Assembly: GCF_019774615.1 (NCBI RefSeq)
Contig: NZ_CP081496.1
Location: 3,286,001-3,350,000 of the forward strand
From: Streptomyces sp. BHT-5-2
Lineage (GTDB): Bacteria; Actinomycetota; Actinomycetes; Streptomycetales; Streptomycetaceae
Direction of reading: 5' to 3'
DNA length: 64,000 nucleotides
Below the pieces are notes generated by a model. That model saw only the letters and a list, made by a program, of their open reading frames with translations. It made no database searches and was not told the origin of the DNA. The position numbers were made by a program, and so were the translations under genes. This document shows positions 26,953-36,236 of the stretch, piece by piece. Every line of letters starts with the position of its first letter. Position 1 is the first letter of the stretch.

Positions 26953-26977
26953 CCGGGACGGGCAGGAGGTGGCGACC

Positions 26978-27766
26978 ATGAGTGCGGAGCACGACGCCCT
27001 CCGGTTGGCGCTGGGGGGATACGTCCTGGGCACGCTGCCCTCGGCGGAACGGGAACAGGTGCGCATCCACCTCGCGGAATGCGCCGAGTGCCAGGCCGAA
27101 CACAGCCGGCTGGCGGGGTTGCCCGCGCTGCTGGCCACGGTGACCGAAGCCGAAGCCGCAGGACGGACAGTGCCGGCGGCCGACGGAGACCTGGTCGACC
27201 GGCTGGTGGCACGGGCAGCCGAGAGCGCGCGGGGCCCACTGCCCGAACGGCCCGCCGCCCCCGCGGTGTCGAAGGAGCCGGCAGGGGGTGTGCTGGAGAG
27301 GCTCCTCCGACAGGCCGCGGCCAGACGCCGCAGGACCTGGCGACTACAACTGGCCGGCGCCGCCGCCTCGCTGACGCTCATCGCGGCAGCGGCCGGCGGT
27401 ACTTGGCTGGCGGCCATCGGCTCCGTGGGCAGTCAGGCGACGCCGCCCGGGCCGACCGCACCGGCTGTCTGGCGCACCTTCTCCGGAAGCGATGCCACCA
27501 CCGGCGTCAGCGCCTCGGTGAAGGTCTCGCCCTCTGCCTGGGGCAGCGTTCTGCAGGTCTCCGCCAAGGGGGCACCTGCCGGAATCACCTGCCGGCTGCA
27601 GGCGGTCGGACCCGGCGGAGCCAGGACGGACGGCGCCACCTGGCGGGCGGGCCAGTATCCTCCCGGCACCACGATCCCAGGGGCGGTTGCCATGTCCCCG
27701 GGAACCATCGACCACTTCGAGATCATCGCAGGCAACGGTCAGAAGATGGTCACCATCAGGGCGTGA
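26978..27766 (+). CDS. RskA-like anti-sigma factor
   Basis: The product is 262 residues. The N-terminal zinc-binding anti-sigma domain carries HLAECAECQAEH (His-x3-Cys-x2-Cys). A single transmembrane helix (LQLAGAAASLTLIAAAAGGT, about residue 125) is followed by an extracellular RskA-type domain (SVKVSPSAWGSVLQVSAKGA ... VAMSPGTIDHFEIIAGNGQK). It should hold the ECF factor at the membrane until a signal triggers proteolysis. ATG 26978 has AGGAGG 9 bases upstream. Directly downstream of its sigma factor. Confidence 0.9.
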   Translation: MSAEHDALRLALGGYVLGTLPSAEREQVRIHLAECAECQAEHSRLAGLPALLATVTEAEAAGRTVPAADGDLVDRLVARAAESARGPLPERPAAPAVSKEPAGGVLERLLRQAAARRRRTWRLQLAGAAASLTLIAAAAGGTWLAAIGSVGSQATPPGPTAPAVWRTFSGSDATTGVSASVKVSPSAWGSVLQVSAKGAPAGITCRLQAVGPGGARTDGATWRAGQYPPGTTIPGAVAMSPGTIDHFEIIAGNGQKMVTIRA

Positions 27767-28183
27767 GGCGCGGCCGGGGCCGTCATGTCACGGGACCGGT
27801 GCCCCTCACCCCGGCTCGGGCGAACCGGCTGCGTCCGCGGCCGACTTGACGCGGGCCGGGACACTCGTCCGACCCTGCGGCGCGACGTTGCCGCGGGGCC
27901 GTCCGGTAGAGCGCGTGGCGAGGGAACGAGCCTCCGGTGCCCGGTCCGACCGGGTACGGCATCGAGCCCCTGCTGAGGCAAGTGAGCCCAGCCAGGCCAC
28001 CGACAGGGACATCACCCACAAGAAGTCGAGCAAAAGAGGCGAACAGCCTGAACCGTTCGATGCGCGTCGCACGTGGAACTGAATGAGCGCGCCTCTTCAG
28101 GAGCCGGCCCACCGACAGCTCCGAAGTTGCCGGGCGTCTCCCCCGTTCCGCTCTACGCACATCCACAGAAGAGCCAGAAGACC
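27767..28183. other. intergenic stretch, no recognised gene
   Basis: Nothing recognised between the anti-sigma gene and the HATPase gene; frames here are short and of unusual composition. Confidence 0.35.
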
Positions 28184-28612
28184 ATGTCTGTGACCGATTT
28201 CCCCAGCCCGAGCCCACTGCTCGGCCGGCCCCGCCGCCACGAGGCGCTGCTCACCCTGCCCGCGCAGGAGGCACACGTCGCCGCCGCCCGTCACCTCGCG
28301 GCCGCTCTGCTGGAGACCTGGAGCGTGCCCGCAAGTGAGCGGGACTCCGCCGTTCTCATCGTCGACGAACTCGCCGCCAACGCCGCCCAGTACGGCCGCG
28401 AGCGCATGACCCTGCTGCTCGTCCTCGACGACGGCACTCTGCACATCGTGGTAACCGACTCCGGCACGGCGGTGGAACGGCATCGCCGCGACGTCGCCCC
28501 CGACGAACACGGTCGCGGCACCGGCATCGTCCAGTGCCTCGCCCAGTCGACCGAGGTCCACCAGACACGCAGCGGCCGCGAGGTCCGCGCATGCCTCAGG
28601 TACGCGCCATGA
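28184..28612 (+). CDS. RsbW-like HATPase (anti-sigma/serine kinase type)
   Basis: The product is 142 residues, a stand-alone GHKL ATPase: AARHLAAALLETWSVPASER, the N-box IVDELAANAAQYG and the G-box VVTDSGTAVERH, then HGRGTGIVQCLAQSTEV. Streptomyces has dozens of such proteins, which usually phosphorylate or bind anti-anti-sigma partners. ATG 28184 has only a weak purine-rich site upstream. Its stop TGA overlaps an ATG at 28609, so the following frame may be coupled. Confidence 0.85.
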   Translation: MSVTDFPSPSPLLGRPRRHEALLTLPAQEAHVAAARHLAAALLETWSVPASERDSAVLIVDELAANAAQYGRERMTLLLVLDDGTLHIVVTDSGTAVERHRRDVAPDEHGRGTGIVQCLAQSTEVHQTRSGREVRACLRYAP

Positions 28613-28887
28613 CCGGGCCGGTCGTTCGGCGCGGACTGCGGGCCCTGGTCGAGGTCGGCGCCGCAGCACAGCGACGCGTCACCGCGGTTGACTGCGACGC
28701 CGGGTCACCCGACGGCCCCGCCGGGTGGGCCTTCGCGCCCCACAAGCCGTTCCCCGTCGACGGCTGCCCCGGCCCGGCCCCGCCGCCCCTGCGGTCCGCG
28801 GCACACCCACCGGCCCTCGATCACGGCGCCTCCGACCAGGAGACGACGCCGCGGCGCCGGACCGTAGCCACCGGCGGAGGTGTGAGC

Positions 28888-29304
28888 ATGCACGTCACCC
28901 CGAACAGCGGTGAGGCAATCGCCGCCCCGCCCCCGCACCAGGCGTACGCGAATGCGCCGGACCTGCGCCGCGAGATGCACCAGGTGCTCGCCATCGGAGC
29001 CGAACGCGACGGCCGCCGGGCCAGGCCCGTATCCGGCCCCCCGATCGATGCGACAGCCGCCGAACGCGCCTGGCTGCTACGCCGGGCAGCGCTCATGGAC
29101 CGGATGGCCCTCGATGACCCCGGCCCCGGCCCCGCCGCAGCCGCCGCCGAGACCGCCGAGCAACTCGTCCGGCACGACCGGCGCCACCCCGACCTGGTGG
29201 CCGGCCCGCACCACCCCGACACGGCCACGCCCGCCCCCGACCACCGCCGCTACGTCCGCCAGGAGTACGCGGCCTGGACGGCTGCCGGGCGCCCCGGAAC
29301 CTGA
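28888..29304 (+). CDS. hypothetical protein
   Basis: From ATG 28888, with GGAGG 7 bases upstream, the frame gives 138 residues rich in Ala, Arg, His and Pro (LRREMHQVLAIGAERDGRRA ... DATAAERAWLLRRAALMDRM). It is predicted helical and cytosolic; I do not recognise a family. The frame is open back to an ATG at 28609 that overlaps the HATPase stop, which would add 93 residues of Pro-rich sequence. I prefer 28888 for its ribosome site. Confidence 0.5.
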   Translation: MHVTPNSGEAIAAPPPHQAYANAPDLRREMHQVLAIGAERDGRRARPVSGPPIDATAAERAWLLRRAALMDRMALDDPGPGPAAAAAETAEQLVRHDRRHPDLVAGPHHPDTATPAPDHRRYVRQEYAAWTAAGRPGT

Positions 29305-29335
29305 ATCGCCCCCGATCCGACAGGGAGGAGGACAC

Positions 29336-29683
29336 ATGACCCGCAAGGACATCGACATCCGGCACGCCCTCGCGGCAGCCGGCCCGCTCCACTCGCCTCG
29401 CCTCAGATGCCCGACAGTCGTGTGTGAACACCACGCCGGTCGGCAACAGGAACGGTCACGCCAGGGAACGCCGAGGAACGCACCATGGCCGAACGCGAAA
29501 CCCCATCGGCTGTTCCGCGTGCCCGAACGCGGTTGCTCCCAGGGGCAGCGGCCGAGCGTCCATCCGGCCCGAACGCCCCCACACGCCCCGCCGGCCCGAC
29601 AGCCGACAACGGATTCACGTGTGAAACCTGGCTGGGCGACACCGTGGGAATCTCCCGATGGCGCGGGCGATGGGCGCAGGTGA
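29336..29683 (+). CDS. short frame with strong ribosome site, probably a truncated gene
   Basis: ATG 29336 is preceded by GGGAGGAGG. The first ~22 residues (MTRKDIDIRHALAAAGPLHS) look coding; afterwards composition becomes Arg/Pro-rich and unlike any family. It may be a real start whose downstream part was replaced. The remainder of 29305-29837 holds nothing else recognised. Confidence 0.25.
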   Translation: MTRKDIDIRHALAAAGPLHSPRLRCPTVVCEHHAGRQQERSRQGTPRNAPWPNAKPHRLFRVPERGCSQGQRPSVHPARTPPHAPPARQPTTDSRVKPGWATPWESPDGAGDGRR

Positions 29684-29837
29684 AACCGCCGTGCCCAGTG
29701 CGCCGGGTGACCTCTTCCCAGACACACGCGCACAAGGCCACGGGCACTTCCGCTCCCGCCGCTGTCGCGCAGGAACAAGCGGCACGGATCACTGAAACAG
29801 ACACGAGGACCGAGACGTTCGAAGGAGTGGTGTGACG

Positions 29838-30113
29838 ATGTTCCGCAACGCGCTGGAACCCTGGCACCTGCTGATCCTGGTCGCGGTGGTGATTTTGCTC
29901 TTCGGCTCGAAGAAACTGCCTGACACGGCCCGGGCGTTGGGCAGGTCCATGCGGATCCTCAAGAGAGAGACCCAGGCCATGAAGGACGACGACGCCTCGA
30001 ACGAGCCACGCCCCGACCCTGGTCCTGCGCCGGGACCGCGGACGATCTCGAACGCTCCCGGAGGAAGCTCCACCGCCCGCACCGCGCCCACGGACAGCAC
30101 GACCGGCCACTGA
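29838..30113 (+). CDS. tatA: twin-arginine translocase subunit TatA
   Basis: The product is 91 residues. It shows the TatA layout: one N-terminal helix with LEPWHLLILVAVVILLFGSK, the hinge FGSKKLPDTARALGRSM, an amphipathic helix and an acidic, Pro-rich tail. ATG 29838 has AGGAG 10 bases upstream; a GTG at 29832 is possible. tatC follows after 42 bases. Streptomyces normally has tatA and tatC elsewhere with core genes, so this is probably an extra set. Confidence 0.9.
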   Translation: MFRNALEPWHLLILVAVVILLFGSKKLPDTARALGRSMRILKRETQAMKDDDASNEPRPDPGPAPGPRTISNAPGGSSTARTAPTDSTTGH

Positions 30114-30155
30114 GTCCGAGGATTTCCGGTCCGCCGCACGAGATGAGGACGTGCC

Positions 30156-31190
30156 GTGCCCCAGTCAGCCCGCAACAAGGAGAAGCATCCCGAGAGTCGG
30201 ATGCCGCTCGCGGAGCACCTCCGTGAGCTCCGCAACCGGCTCGCCAAGGCCGTCCTTGCCATCCTGGTCGTCACGATCGCCGCGGCCTTCTCCTACAAGG
30301 GCATCGTAAACTTCTTCACCAGGCCGGTGTTGGACTCGGTCGGCTGCCCGACGTCCTTCGCCGATCTGGCCAGACAGACCGCGGACACCACCTGCGCGCG
30401 GATCACGATCAGCGGCCTGCTCGCGCCCTTCACCCTGGCACTGAAGGTGTCCCTGATGGCCGGCGTCGTGCTGGCCTCGCCGGTATGGCTGTACCAGCTG
30501 TGGGCGTTCGTCGCCCCCGGCCTGCACAGGCACGAGCGGAAGTATGCCTACGCGTTCGTCGGCGCGGGCGTCCCGCTCTTCTTCGGCGGCGCCTTCTTCG
30601 CCTACAAGGTGCTGCCCACGACCGCGAAGGTGTTGATCGGCTTCACCCCGCACGGGGTGGCCAACCTGCTGCCGCTGGACGACCTGCTCGACCTCGTCAC
30701 CCGCATGGTGGTGGTCTTTGGTCTCGCTTTCGAGATGCCGCTGCTGCTGGTGATGCTGAACCTCACCGGAGTGTGGTCCGGCCGGCGGATGCTCGGCAGG
30801 TGGCGGGGCATGGTCATGGGGATCGCGGTCTTTGCGGCCGTGGCGACACCGAGCACGGACCCGCTGTCCATGCTGGCGTTGGCCGCGCCGATCTGGGCGC
30901 TCTACTTCTCCGCCGTTGTCTTTTCGCTTGTCAACGACCGGCGCAGGGCCGGAAGAGAGGCAGCGGGACCCGGCGCCGACGAGCCCTCCGACCTCGATCT
31001 CACACCGCAGGACATCGGCGAGGTGGAACCGGTGTCCGCCGACCAGGCCCCACCCACGCAGCCGGACGCGGCCAGAACTCACGCCCATCAGCAAGGTCGG
31101 CAACAGGCCGCACGGGAAACCTGCCGCTCGCGACGCGAGGACAGATACCCCGGTGCAGCAACTGACTGTCGACGTCCGCCCCGGTCTTGA
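30156..31190 (+). CDS. tatC: twin-arginine translocase subunit TatC
   Basis: The product is 344 residues from GTG 30156 (GAGGA 6-7 bases upstream). The TatC hallmarks are present: MPLAEHLRELRNRLAKAVLA at the start (substrate-binding LxELRxR motif), the conserved VWLYQLWAFVAPGLHRHERK and AFEMPLLLVMLNLTGV with its Glu in helix 4. About six transmembrane helices are expected. The hydrophilic tail after residue ~265 is unusually long and becomes Arg/Gln-rich at the very end, possibly through a late frameshift. It lies downstream of tatA; together they could form a Tat system for the metallophosphoesterase encoded nearby. Confidence 0.9.
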   Translation: MPQSARNKEKHPESRMPLAEHLRELRNRLAKAVLAILVVTIAAAFSYKGIVNFFTRPVLDSVGCPTSFADLARQTADTTCARITISGLLAPFTLALKVSLMAGVVLASPVWLYQLWAFVAPGLHRHERKYAYAFVGAGVPLFFGGAFFAYKVLPTTAKVLIGFTPHGVANLLPLDDLLDLVTRMVVVFGLAFEMPLLLVMLNLTGVWSGRRMLGRWRGMVMGIAVFAAVATPSTDPLSMLALAAPIWALYFSAVVFSLVNDRRRAGREAAGPGADEPSDLDLTPQDIGEVEPVSADQAPPTQPDAARTHAHQQGRQQAARETCRSRREDRYPGAATDCRRPPRS

Positions 31191-31280
31191 CCACGGACGA
31201 CCTTGAGCGGAACCGGGAGTGGTGCCCTCGGATGCCTCCTCGGGCAGCCGAGAAGGCACCCAGGACTTGACTGTGGTCCG

Positions 31281-32036
31281 TCACGCCAGTTCTGCGGTGA
31301 TCTGCCAGAACGGCAGGAGAACCCGGTCGTTCTCGTCGACGGCCACAAGGCCGTCCTGTTCCGAGGCGTCCGAGACGGGGGACGCCAGCTTCTGCCATTC
31401 CTGGTGGGTCAAACCGGTGGTGTAGTGGCGAGGCTCCATGCGCCGGATCACCCAGTCGTCCTGGAAAGCCTCGCGCAGGCTGCGCTCGTCCGTGGCGGCC
31501 GGCATCTCCAGGTAGGCGGCCAACTCGCCACGGAAGCACAGGACATGAAGCCTCGCGCCGGGTGCGCACACCTGACGCAGGCCGGCCAGGTACGCCCGCC
31601 GCTGATCGGCGTCCAGGCAGTGCAGCATGGCACTGTCGACGGCTGTGCGGAAGCCACCAGGGACACCACTGGCGTGCAGTTCCGTCGCGTCGGCGACGAC
31701 GAAGGTCACCGGGCTGCCTGCGGCCACTGCCTTGGCTCGGCTGCGCTCGATCGCGGAGGGGGCGGCGTCGAAAGCGGTCACCTCATGACCTTTACCGGCC
31801 AAGAACAGGGCGTTGTCCCCGAGACCGCAGCCGCATTCCAGAACCGGCCCGGTGATTTCCCCTGCCGCCTCCAACTCGACGACCAGCGGCTGGGGGGCGT
31901 CCAGTTGCCACGGGATCAGGTCCGACCGGCGGTCGTCCGCTCCGAAGGCGACCTCACGCCCCTGGTACATCGCCTCGAAGTCCAATGCCGGCTCCTGGCC
32001 GCCTTGGTGGTCATGCGTGGTGTGCAGATCGGTCAT
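31281..32036 (-). CDS. SAM-dependent methyltransferase (thiopurine-type-like)
   Basis: The product is 251 residues. Motif I reads GPVLECGCGLGDNALFLAGK with the following acidic loop VTAFDAAPSAIERSRAKA, then FVVADATELHA and AVDSAMLHCLDADQRRAYLA. The overall order and the AVDSAMLHCL segment resemble bacterial tellurite/thiopurine S-methyltransferase-like proteins common in actinobacteria. The substrate is unknown. ATG 32036 faces the TetR gene at 32122 across 85 bases, so the TetR protein probably represses it. Confidence 0.85.
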   Translation of the reverse strand: MTDLHTTHDHQGGQEPALDFEAMYQGREVAFGADDRRSDLIPWQLDAPQPLVVELEAAGEITGPVLECGCGLGDNALFLAGKGHEVTAFDAAPSAIERSRAKAVAAGSPVTFVVADATELHASGVPGGFRTAVDSAMLHCLDADQRRAYLAGLRQVCAPGARLHVLCFRGELAAYLEMPAATDERSLREAFQDDWVIRRMEPRHYTTGLTHQEWQKLASPVSDASEQDGLVAVDENDRVLLPFWQITAELA

Positions 32037-32054
32037 TCAACCCTCACCTCTTCT

Positions 32055-32112
32055 AGTAGACGAGGTTGTTCACTAAAGCGAGTGTAGGCAGAAGGGAACG
32101 CCAGCGTCTACT
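32055..32112. promoter_or_regulatory. divergent promoter region with inverted repeats
   Basis: AGTAGACG (32055-32062) and CGTCTACT (32105-32112) are exact inverse copies 42 bases apart. Between them CACT-N6-AGTG (32071-32084) forms a second inverted element. The region lies between the divergent methyltransferase and TetR genes, so it is a likely operator for the regulator. Confidence 0.45.
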
Positions 32113-32121
32113 GTCGAGCCC

Positions 32122-32703
32122 ATGGCAGGAAGTGCGACACCCGGCCGCCGCCGGGGTACGGAACTGGAACACGCGATCTACGTCGCGACGCTCGACGAGC
32201 TGGCCGCGAACGGCTACGGCCGACTCACCATGGACGGCATCGCCGCCCGTGCCGGCACGGGCAAGGCCGCGCTCTACCGGCGCTGGCCCGGTAAGCAGCC
32301 CCTGGTTCTGGACGCCCTGCACCACGCCCTGCCCCCGCTGCCCGAACCGAACCCGGAGCGCTCCGCCCGGGACAACCTCGCCGGCGCGCTGGGCGCCTTG
32401 AACGACGTACTGGCGGGCAGGACTCTCGTACCAGGCATCGAGTTCATCGTCGACATGCTGCACGAGCCGGAACTGCGTGCCATGTTCGCCGAAAGGGTCA
32501 TCACGCCACGCCTGGAGCGCATCGAAGCCATCCTGCGCGCGGGCGTCCACAGCGGCGAGCTCGAACCCGAGGTCGTACACCCGCTGGCCGCCCGCACCGG
32601 TCCCGCGCTGATACTGCAGAGCTTTCTGCTCACCGGCGAACCACCGGGCCCCCGGGAGATCGACCTCATCATCGACACCGTGCTCCGTCGAGTGACCACC
32701 TGA
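32122..32703 (+). CDS. TetR-family transcriptional regulator
   Basis: The product is 193 residues. The helix-turn-helix is LDELAANGYGRLTMDGIAAR, then AGTGKAALYRRWPGKQPLVL, a clear TetR type with the TetR_C_11-like C-terminal domain (LHHALPPLPEPNPERSARDN ... PRLERIEAILRAGVHSGEL). ATG 32122 is close to the TSS region and may be translated from a short leader. It is divergent from the methyltransferase at 32036. Confidence 0.9.
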   Translation: MAGSATPGRRRGTELEHAIYVATLDELAANGYGRLTMDGIAARAGTGKAALYRRWPGKQPLVLDALHHALPPLPEPNPERSARDNLAGALGALNDVLAGRTLVPGIEFIVDMLHEPELRAMFAERVITPRLERIEAILRAGVHSGELEPEVVHPLAARTGPALILQSFLLTGEPPGPREIDLIIDTVLRRVTT

Positions 32704-32856
32704 CGGGCAGGCGGTACGCACTCCCTCCTGTCCGGCCGGTTCGGATTTCCCAATGGCGGCCGGTTATAGGGGGGAGACGACTGGCCGCCGATGCATCGGG
32801 GGTGAATGCCTCCGAACTGGTTCGGTGTGTCCATTCCAGCAAGGAGATCCATCGGT

Positions 32857-33714
32857 TCAGTAGACGATTGACACGATCCGGCAGGCTGCTTCGGCCAGTT
32901 CACGGTCGCCGTCGATCCGGGCGCGAGCCAGTGCGGTGTCCGGCTGAATGCCGCGGGTGCACAACCGCCATGCGGTTTCCGTATCCAGCTCGACGAGCGC
33001 GTCGGGGCGTTTGTTGTCCGGCTCGGCAAGTGACCAGGCGTCTGCGGTGGCCGTCGCCGTCCAAGTGCCACCGGCCAACGCGTCGATCCGCACCTGGACC
33101 TGCGTGCCGGTGGGCGCGATGACCTCGCGCAGGGTGTGGGGCAGGGCCCGCATGAAGGTGTCCAGGACCACTGAGAGGAGGCGCGGATCAGAGTCGGTGG
33201 CCTGGCCGACGGCGTGGCGGATCTGCTGGCGGTGGGTCCAGAACTCGGTGAGGTCGCGGGCGCTGTCCAGCCACATCGGTGCCGGATCGACGCCGGCCCA
33301 GGAGACTCCCAGGGACGGGGCGTCAGGGTCGGTGGCCTCGAAGTGGTGGGCGATCTGCTCCCCGATCAGGCCGAGGGTGTCGGTGAGCACGGCCGGGCTC
33401 ACTCGGCGGTAGGCGTCGACCCATTCCTGGTTGATGCGGTGGATGAACGCCTCCAGGGTTTCGCCCGGCACAAAGGTGGGGCCCTCCTGGTGATCGTCGC
33501 GGTCCCGGGCGAGCCGCCCGTAGAAGTCGCCCAGGATATGGGCGGCGAGATCGCGCACGGTCCAGCCCGGCAGCGCCTCCCTGCCCCAGTCAGTGGGTGC
33601 CAGGCCGCGCAGCGTGGCCATCAGAGCGGCCTGCTCCGGCGCGAACAAAGAGCGGGCATCGATCGGGGCACCGAGCCAGGGGTGGCTCGGCATGTCATTG
33701 AGCTGGGTTTTCAT
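32857..33714 (-). CDS. mycothiol-dependent maleylpyruvate isomerase-like (DinB-fold) enzyme
   Basis: The product is 285 residues. The N-terminal MDMPI four-helix domain is seen in LPGWTVRDLAAHILGDFYGR and FWTHRQQIRHAVGQ, with the conserved metal-binding His residues of the DinB fold. The C-terminal part (LALAGGTWTATATADAWSLA-like segment, PDALVELDTETAWRLCTRGI) matches the SCP2-like domain of the family. Members use mycothiol or act as uncharacterised detoxification enzymes. ATG 33714. It stands alone. Confidence 0.8.
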   Translation of the reverse strand: MKTQLNDMPSHPWLGAPIDARSLFAPEQAALMATLRGLAPTDWGREALPGWTVRDLAAHILGDFYGRLARDRDDHQEGPTFVPGETLEAFIHRINQEWVDAYRRVSPAVLTDTLGLIGEQIAHHFEATDPDAPSLGVSWAGVDPAPMWLDSARDLTEFWTHRQQIRHAVGQATDSDPRLLSVVLDTFMRALPHTLREVIAPTGTQVQVRIDALAGGTWTATATADAWSLAEPDNKRPDALVELDTETAWRLCTRGIQPDTALARARIDGDRELAEAACRIVSIVY

Positions 33715-33820
33715 GGCTCAACCATGCCAACCATGCGGCCGGTTCGCTAAGGGCTGTCCGATGGGTCCGTGTGACGCTCTGCTTGCCAGGCCGTTAAGGG
33801 CCGTCCGACCGGGGGCGTCC

Positions 33821-34027
33821 TCAGCCGTGCTGTGCCGGAACCACCTTCACCGGACGATGCGTGGCTCCCTCGGCACCAGGTCCGTGGTCGTGACACAGGG
33901 CACGGAGGAGGACCAAGTCGCCTTCCTCGACGGGCTTGCTGCCGTTCGCGGGCACCTTGGCCGTGATGATCGCGTGCCCGTTTCCGTCACTGATGACCTT
34001 GACTCCGCTCCTGCGCAGCGAACGCAT
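33821..34027 (-). CDS. small hypothetical protein, possibly truncated
   Basis: The frame from ATG 34027 gives 68 residues (MRSLRRSGVKVISDGNGHAI, then EGDLVLLRALCHDHG). The reading frame stays open upstream with plausible sequence (VNRRTVPAFDV), so the true start may be lost or further upstream. It looks like a small beta-rich protein, family not recognised. Nothing else is seen between 33715 and 34287. Confidence 0.35.
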   Translation of the reverse strand: MRSLRRSGVKVISDGNGHAIITAKVPANGSKPVEEGDLVLLRALCHDHGPGAEGATHRPVKVVPAQHG

Positions 34028-34287
34028 GACGTCGAAGGCGGGGACGGTCCTGCGGTTGACGCAGTGGTTAGGTCCCCTGCGCCTCGATCACGCATTTCGG
34101 GAGCGGCGGAGACCCGACACTGCCACGCGGACACACCCCTGCCCATCCCAGGCCGAGACCACACCGCACACTACAGCCGCCGGTTGGGCTACGTGCGAGG
34201 GGCTCGCGCATGGTTGGGCCCGTTGCGCTCGGCAGCGGGCCCAACCCACGGCGGCCGAGTGGCATCCCACCCGACGTGCGGGTTCTG

Positions 34288-35457
34288 TCAGCGGTTGTCG
34301 TGGAGTTCCTGGTGCATCTGCGGCTGGTCGTCCTGGTCGTGGGTGAGGGCGTAGCGTTCGACGGCGTTGAACGCCTTGGACGCCACCCCGAGGATTTCCT
34401 TGTAGGGGTTGACGCCGACGGTGTCCTTGGCGGTGCCTCCCAGGAGGCCGCCGCCGATGCTGCTGATGACGTCGTGGCCGGTGGCGAGCGGCTTGCCTGC
34501 CAGGTCCAGGACACTGCGCGGGAGGCCCGCCATGTCGGCGTACTTGTCGGTGAGTGCCACGCGGACCATGGCCATGTAGGCGTCGTGTGCGCCCGGTGGC
34601 AGGAACTTCCGGTAGAAGTCGACGGCCTGCTTGGTCATGAAGACTCCGTCGTCGGTCTTCTGCCATTCGGTGTCCCGCTGGGAGTTCCACAGGCGCTCGA
34701 CCTCGTCGGCATCCTTGGGCAGCAGCCACTTCTCCGGGGTGCCGAGGTAGTGGTTGACGTAGTGCCAGGCGCAGATGAATCCGTGGGCGTCGTCGCGGGA
34801 GACGTCGATGCCGAGGTGTTTCATTGCCTGGAGGATCTGGGTGCTGAAGACGAAGGAGGCGCCGGTGGTGTATTTCTGCGAGACCGGTTCGCCCCACTTC
34901 TCGTAGTTCCACTCGCCGCTCTTCTTGTGCAGTTGCCGGACCGAGGCGTGGACCAGGCGGACCTTGGTGACGGTCGCGGCCAGCGACCCGTCCCGCAGCG
35001 CGTTCTTGTTGCCCATGTCCAGGAAGAGGCGGGAGGACTGTGACAGTCGCCGGCCGGGGCCTTCGACGCCGCCCAGGCGGCCGGTCGAGCGGAGGGTGAA
35101 GGCGCCGGTGGGGGAAAGGTAGGTGCCGATGAGCCCGACGGTGCCCTGGAGCATGGACGCCTCGCCGTGGTGGTGGGCGAAGAAACCCTCCGCGGCCTTG
35201 ACGTCTTGCTGGCTCCAGCCTGGCGGCTCGCCCGCGGCCGTGTCCAGGAACTCGCGCAGCCGCTGCGGCAGGTGCGAGTTGTCCTGGCCTGGCTTCAGCG
35301 TCCCGATCGTGCGGAACAGGCCGTTGACGCCATCGACCTCCTTGTTGTCGATCAGGTCGGACACCAAGACATCGGCGAGTGGGTCACCTGCCTTGTTCGC
35401 CGCTTCCAACTCCGTCGCGACCGTTTCAACCGTCAAAGCCACCGTGTGGAGCTCCAT
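34288..35457 (-). CDS. MpaB-like / DUF2236 oxygenase family protein
   Basis: The product is 389 residues. It matches the ER-bound-oxygenase MpaB / latex-clearing-protein superfamily (DUF2236): STGRLGGVEGPGRRLSQSSR near residue 130, then KVRLVHASVRQLHKK with the candidate haem-ligand His, and WGEPVSQKYTTGASFVFSTQ, and GFICAWHYVNHYLGTPEKWL. MpaB of fungi cleaves a prenyl chain in mycophenolic acid synthesis. Bacterial members are haem proteins of mostly unknown function. It is transcribed opposite to the PSD-like/S10 genes that follow and could belong to the same locus. Confidence 0.75.
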   Translation of the reverse strand: MELHTVALTVETVATELEAANKAGDPLADVLVSDLIDNKEVDGVNGLFRTIGTLKPGQDNSHLPQRLREFLDTAAGEPPGWSQQDVKAAEGFFAHHHGEASMLQGTVGLIGTYLSPTGAFTLRSTGRLGGVEGPGRRLSQSSRLFLDMGNKNALRDGSLAATVTKVRLVHASVRQLHKKSGEWNYEKWGEPVSQKYTTGASFVFSTQILQAMKHLGIDVSRDDAHGFICAWHYVNHYLGTPEKWLLPKDADEVERLWNSQRDTEWQKTDDGVFMTKQAVDFYRKFLPPGAHDAYMAMVRVALTDKYADMAGLPRSVLDLAGKPLATGHDVISSIGGGLLGGTAKDTVGVNPYKEILGVASKAFNAVERYALTHDQDDQPQMHQELHDNR

Positions 35458-36236
35458 TCATCGTCGTCAAGGAAATACGCCACAGACAGGCGCAGCTCGA
35501 TCTCTCCGCCGGCCAGCTCCGACCGCCACAGGGCGTGAGGCACGCATCGCCTCACGCCCAGCCGCACGGAAACCGAGCTAGTGGGCCTCACCAGGAGATC
35601 GACCGGATCCGGGGCAAGATCTCCGGCCGCAATCCTGCCCACTATCGATCTGACCGACGATCCCTCGATCGAGGTATCAGGGCGTACGCCCCCGCGCATC
35701 AGGGCGCACGTCCCGGAACGCGCGAACCCGGCATGACCCAAGGGCGGGTGCAGGGCCGCGGCTTCCGGCCCTCGGTTCCGAGGCCGGCATGTTGCGTATT
35801 GAGTTCGTAAACGCGTGCGAGGAGCGGTCGCCCGCCCTGGGTGCGTGGTTCGGGGAGGTCGAGTGGGGCGGGCCTGCGGCTGGGGGTGGTCGCCGACTCC
35901 TGGCGTGTCATGCCTGGCCGGGCGTGCGACAGGGAGGCGTGAGCGCTGACGCTGCTCGTCCGAAGCGCCGATCCCCGGCGACCGTCAGTGGCGGCCTGCC
36001 GTCCCCGGAGCATCAGTCTCCGCTGCTTTGCCGCAGGCAGCGGCGGTGGTTTCGGTCGTCTTGGCCGCACACCCACTTCCAACTCCATGGCTACATCTCG
36101 CTCTTGAGCGAGTACTCATCGTGACGGAATCGTTGGTCGCGCTCAGGGCTTCCCGTTCGGTCCAGGCGAATCGCCATGCCTGTGTCGACGCGGGTCGGAT
36201 GAGCATGTCCCCTTCCGAGAAGAGAACGGAGAGGCA
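35458..36236. other. intergenic stretch, no recognised gene
   Basis: No gene recognised. It includes a 12-bp palindrome CCTCGATCGAGG at 35663-35674 and presumably the promoters of the divergent MpaB-like and secreted-protein genes, but no clear -35/-10 pair was identified. Confidence 0.35.
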
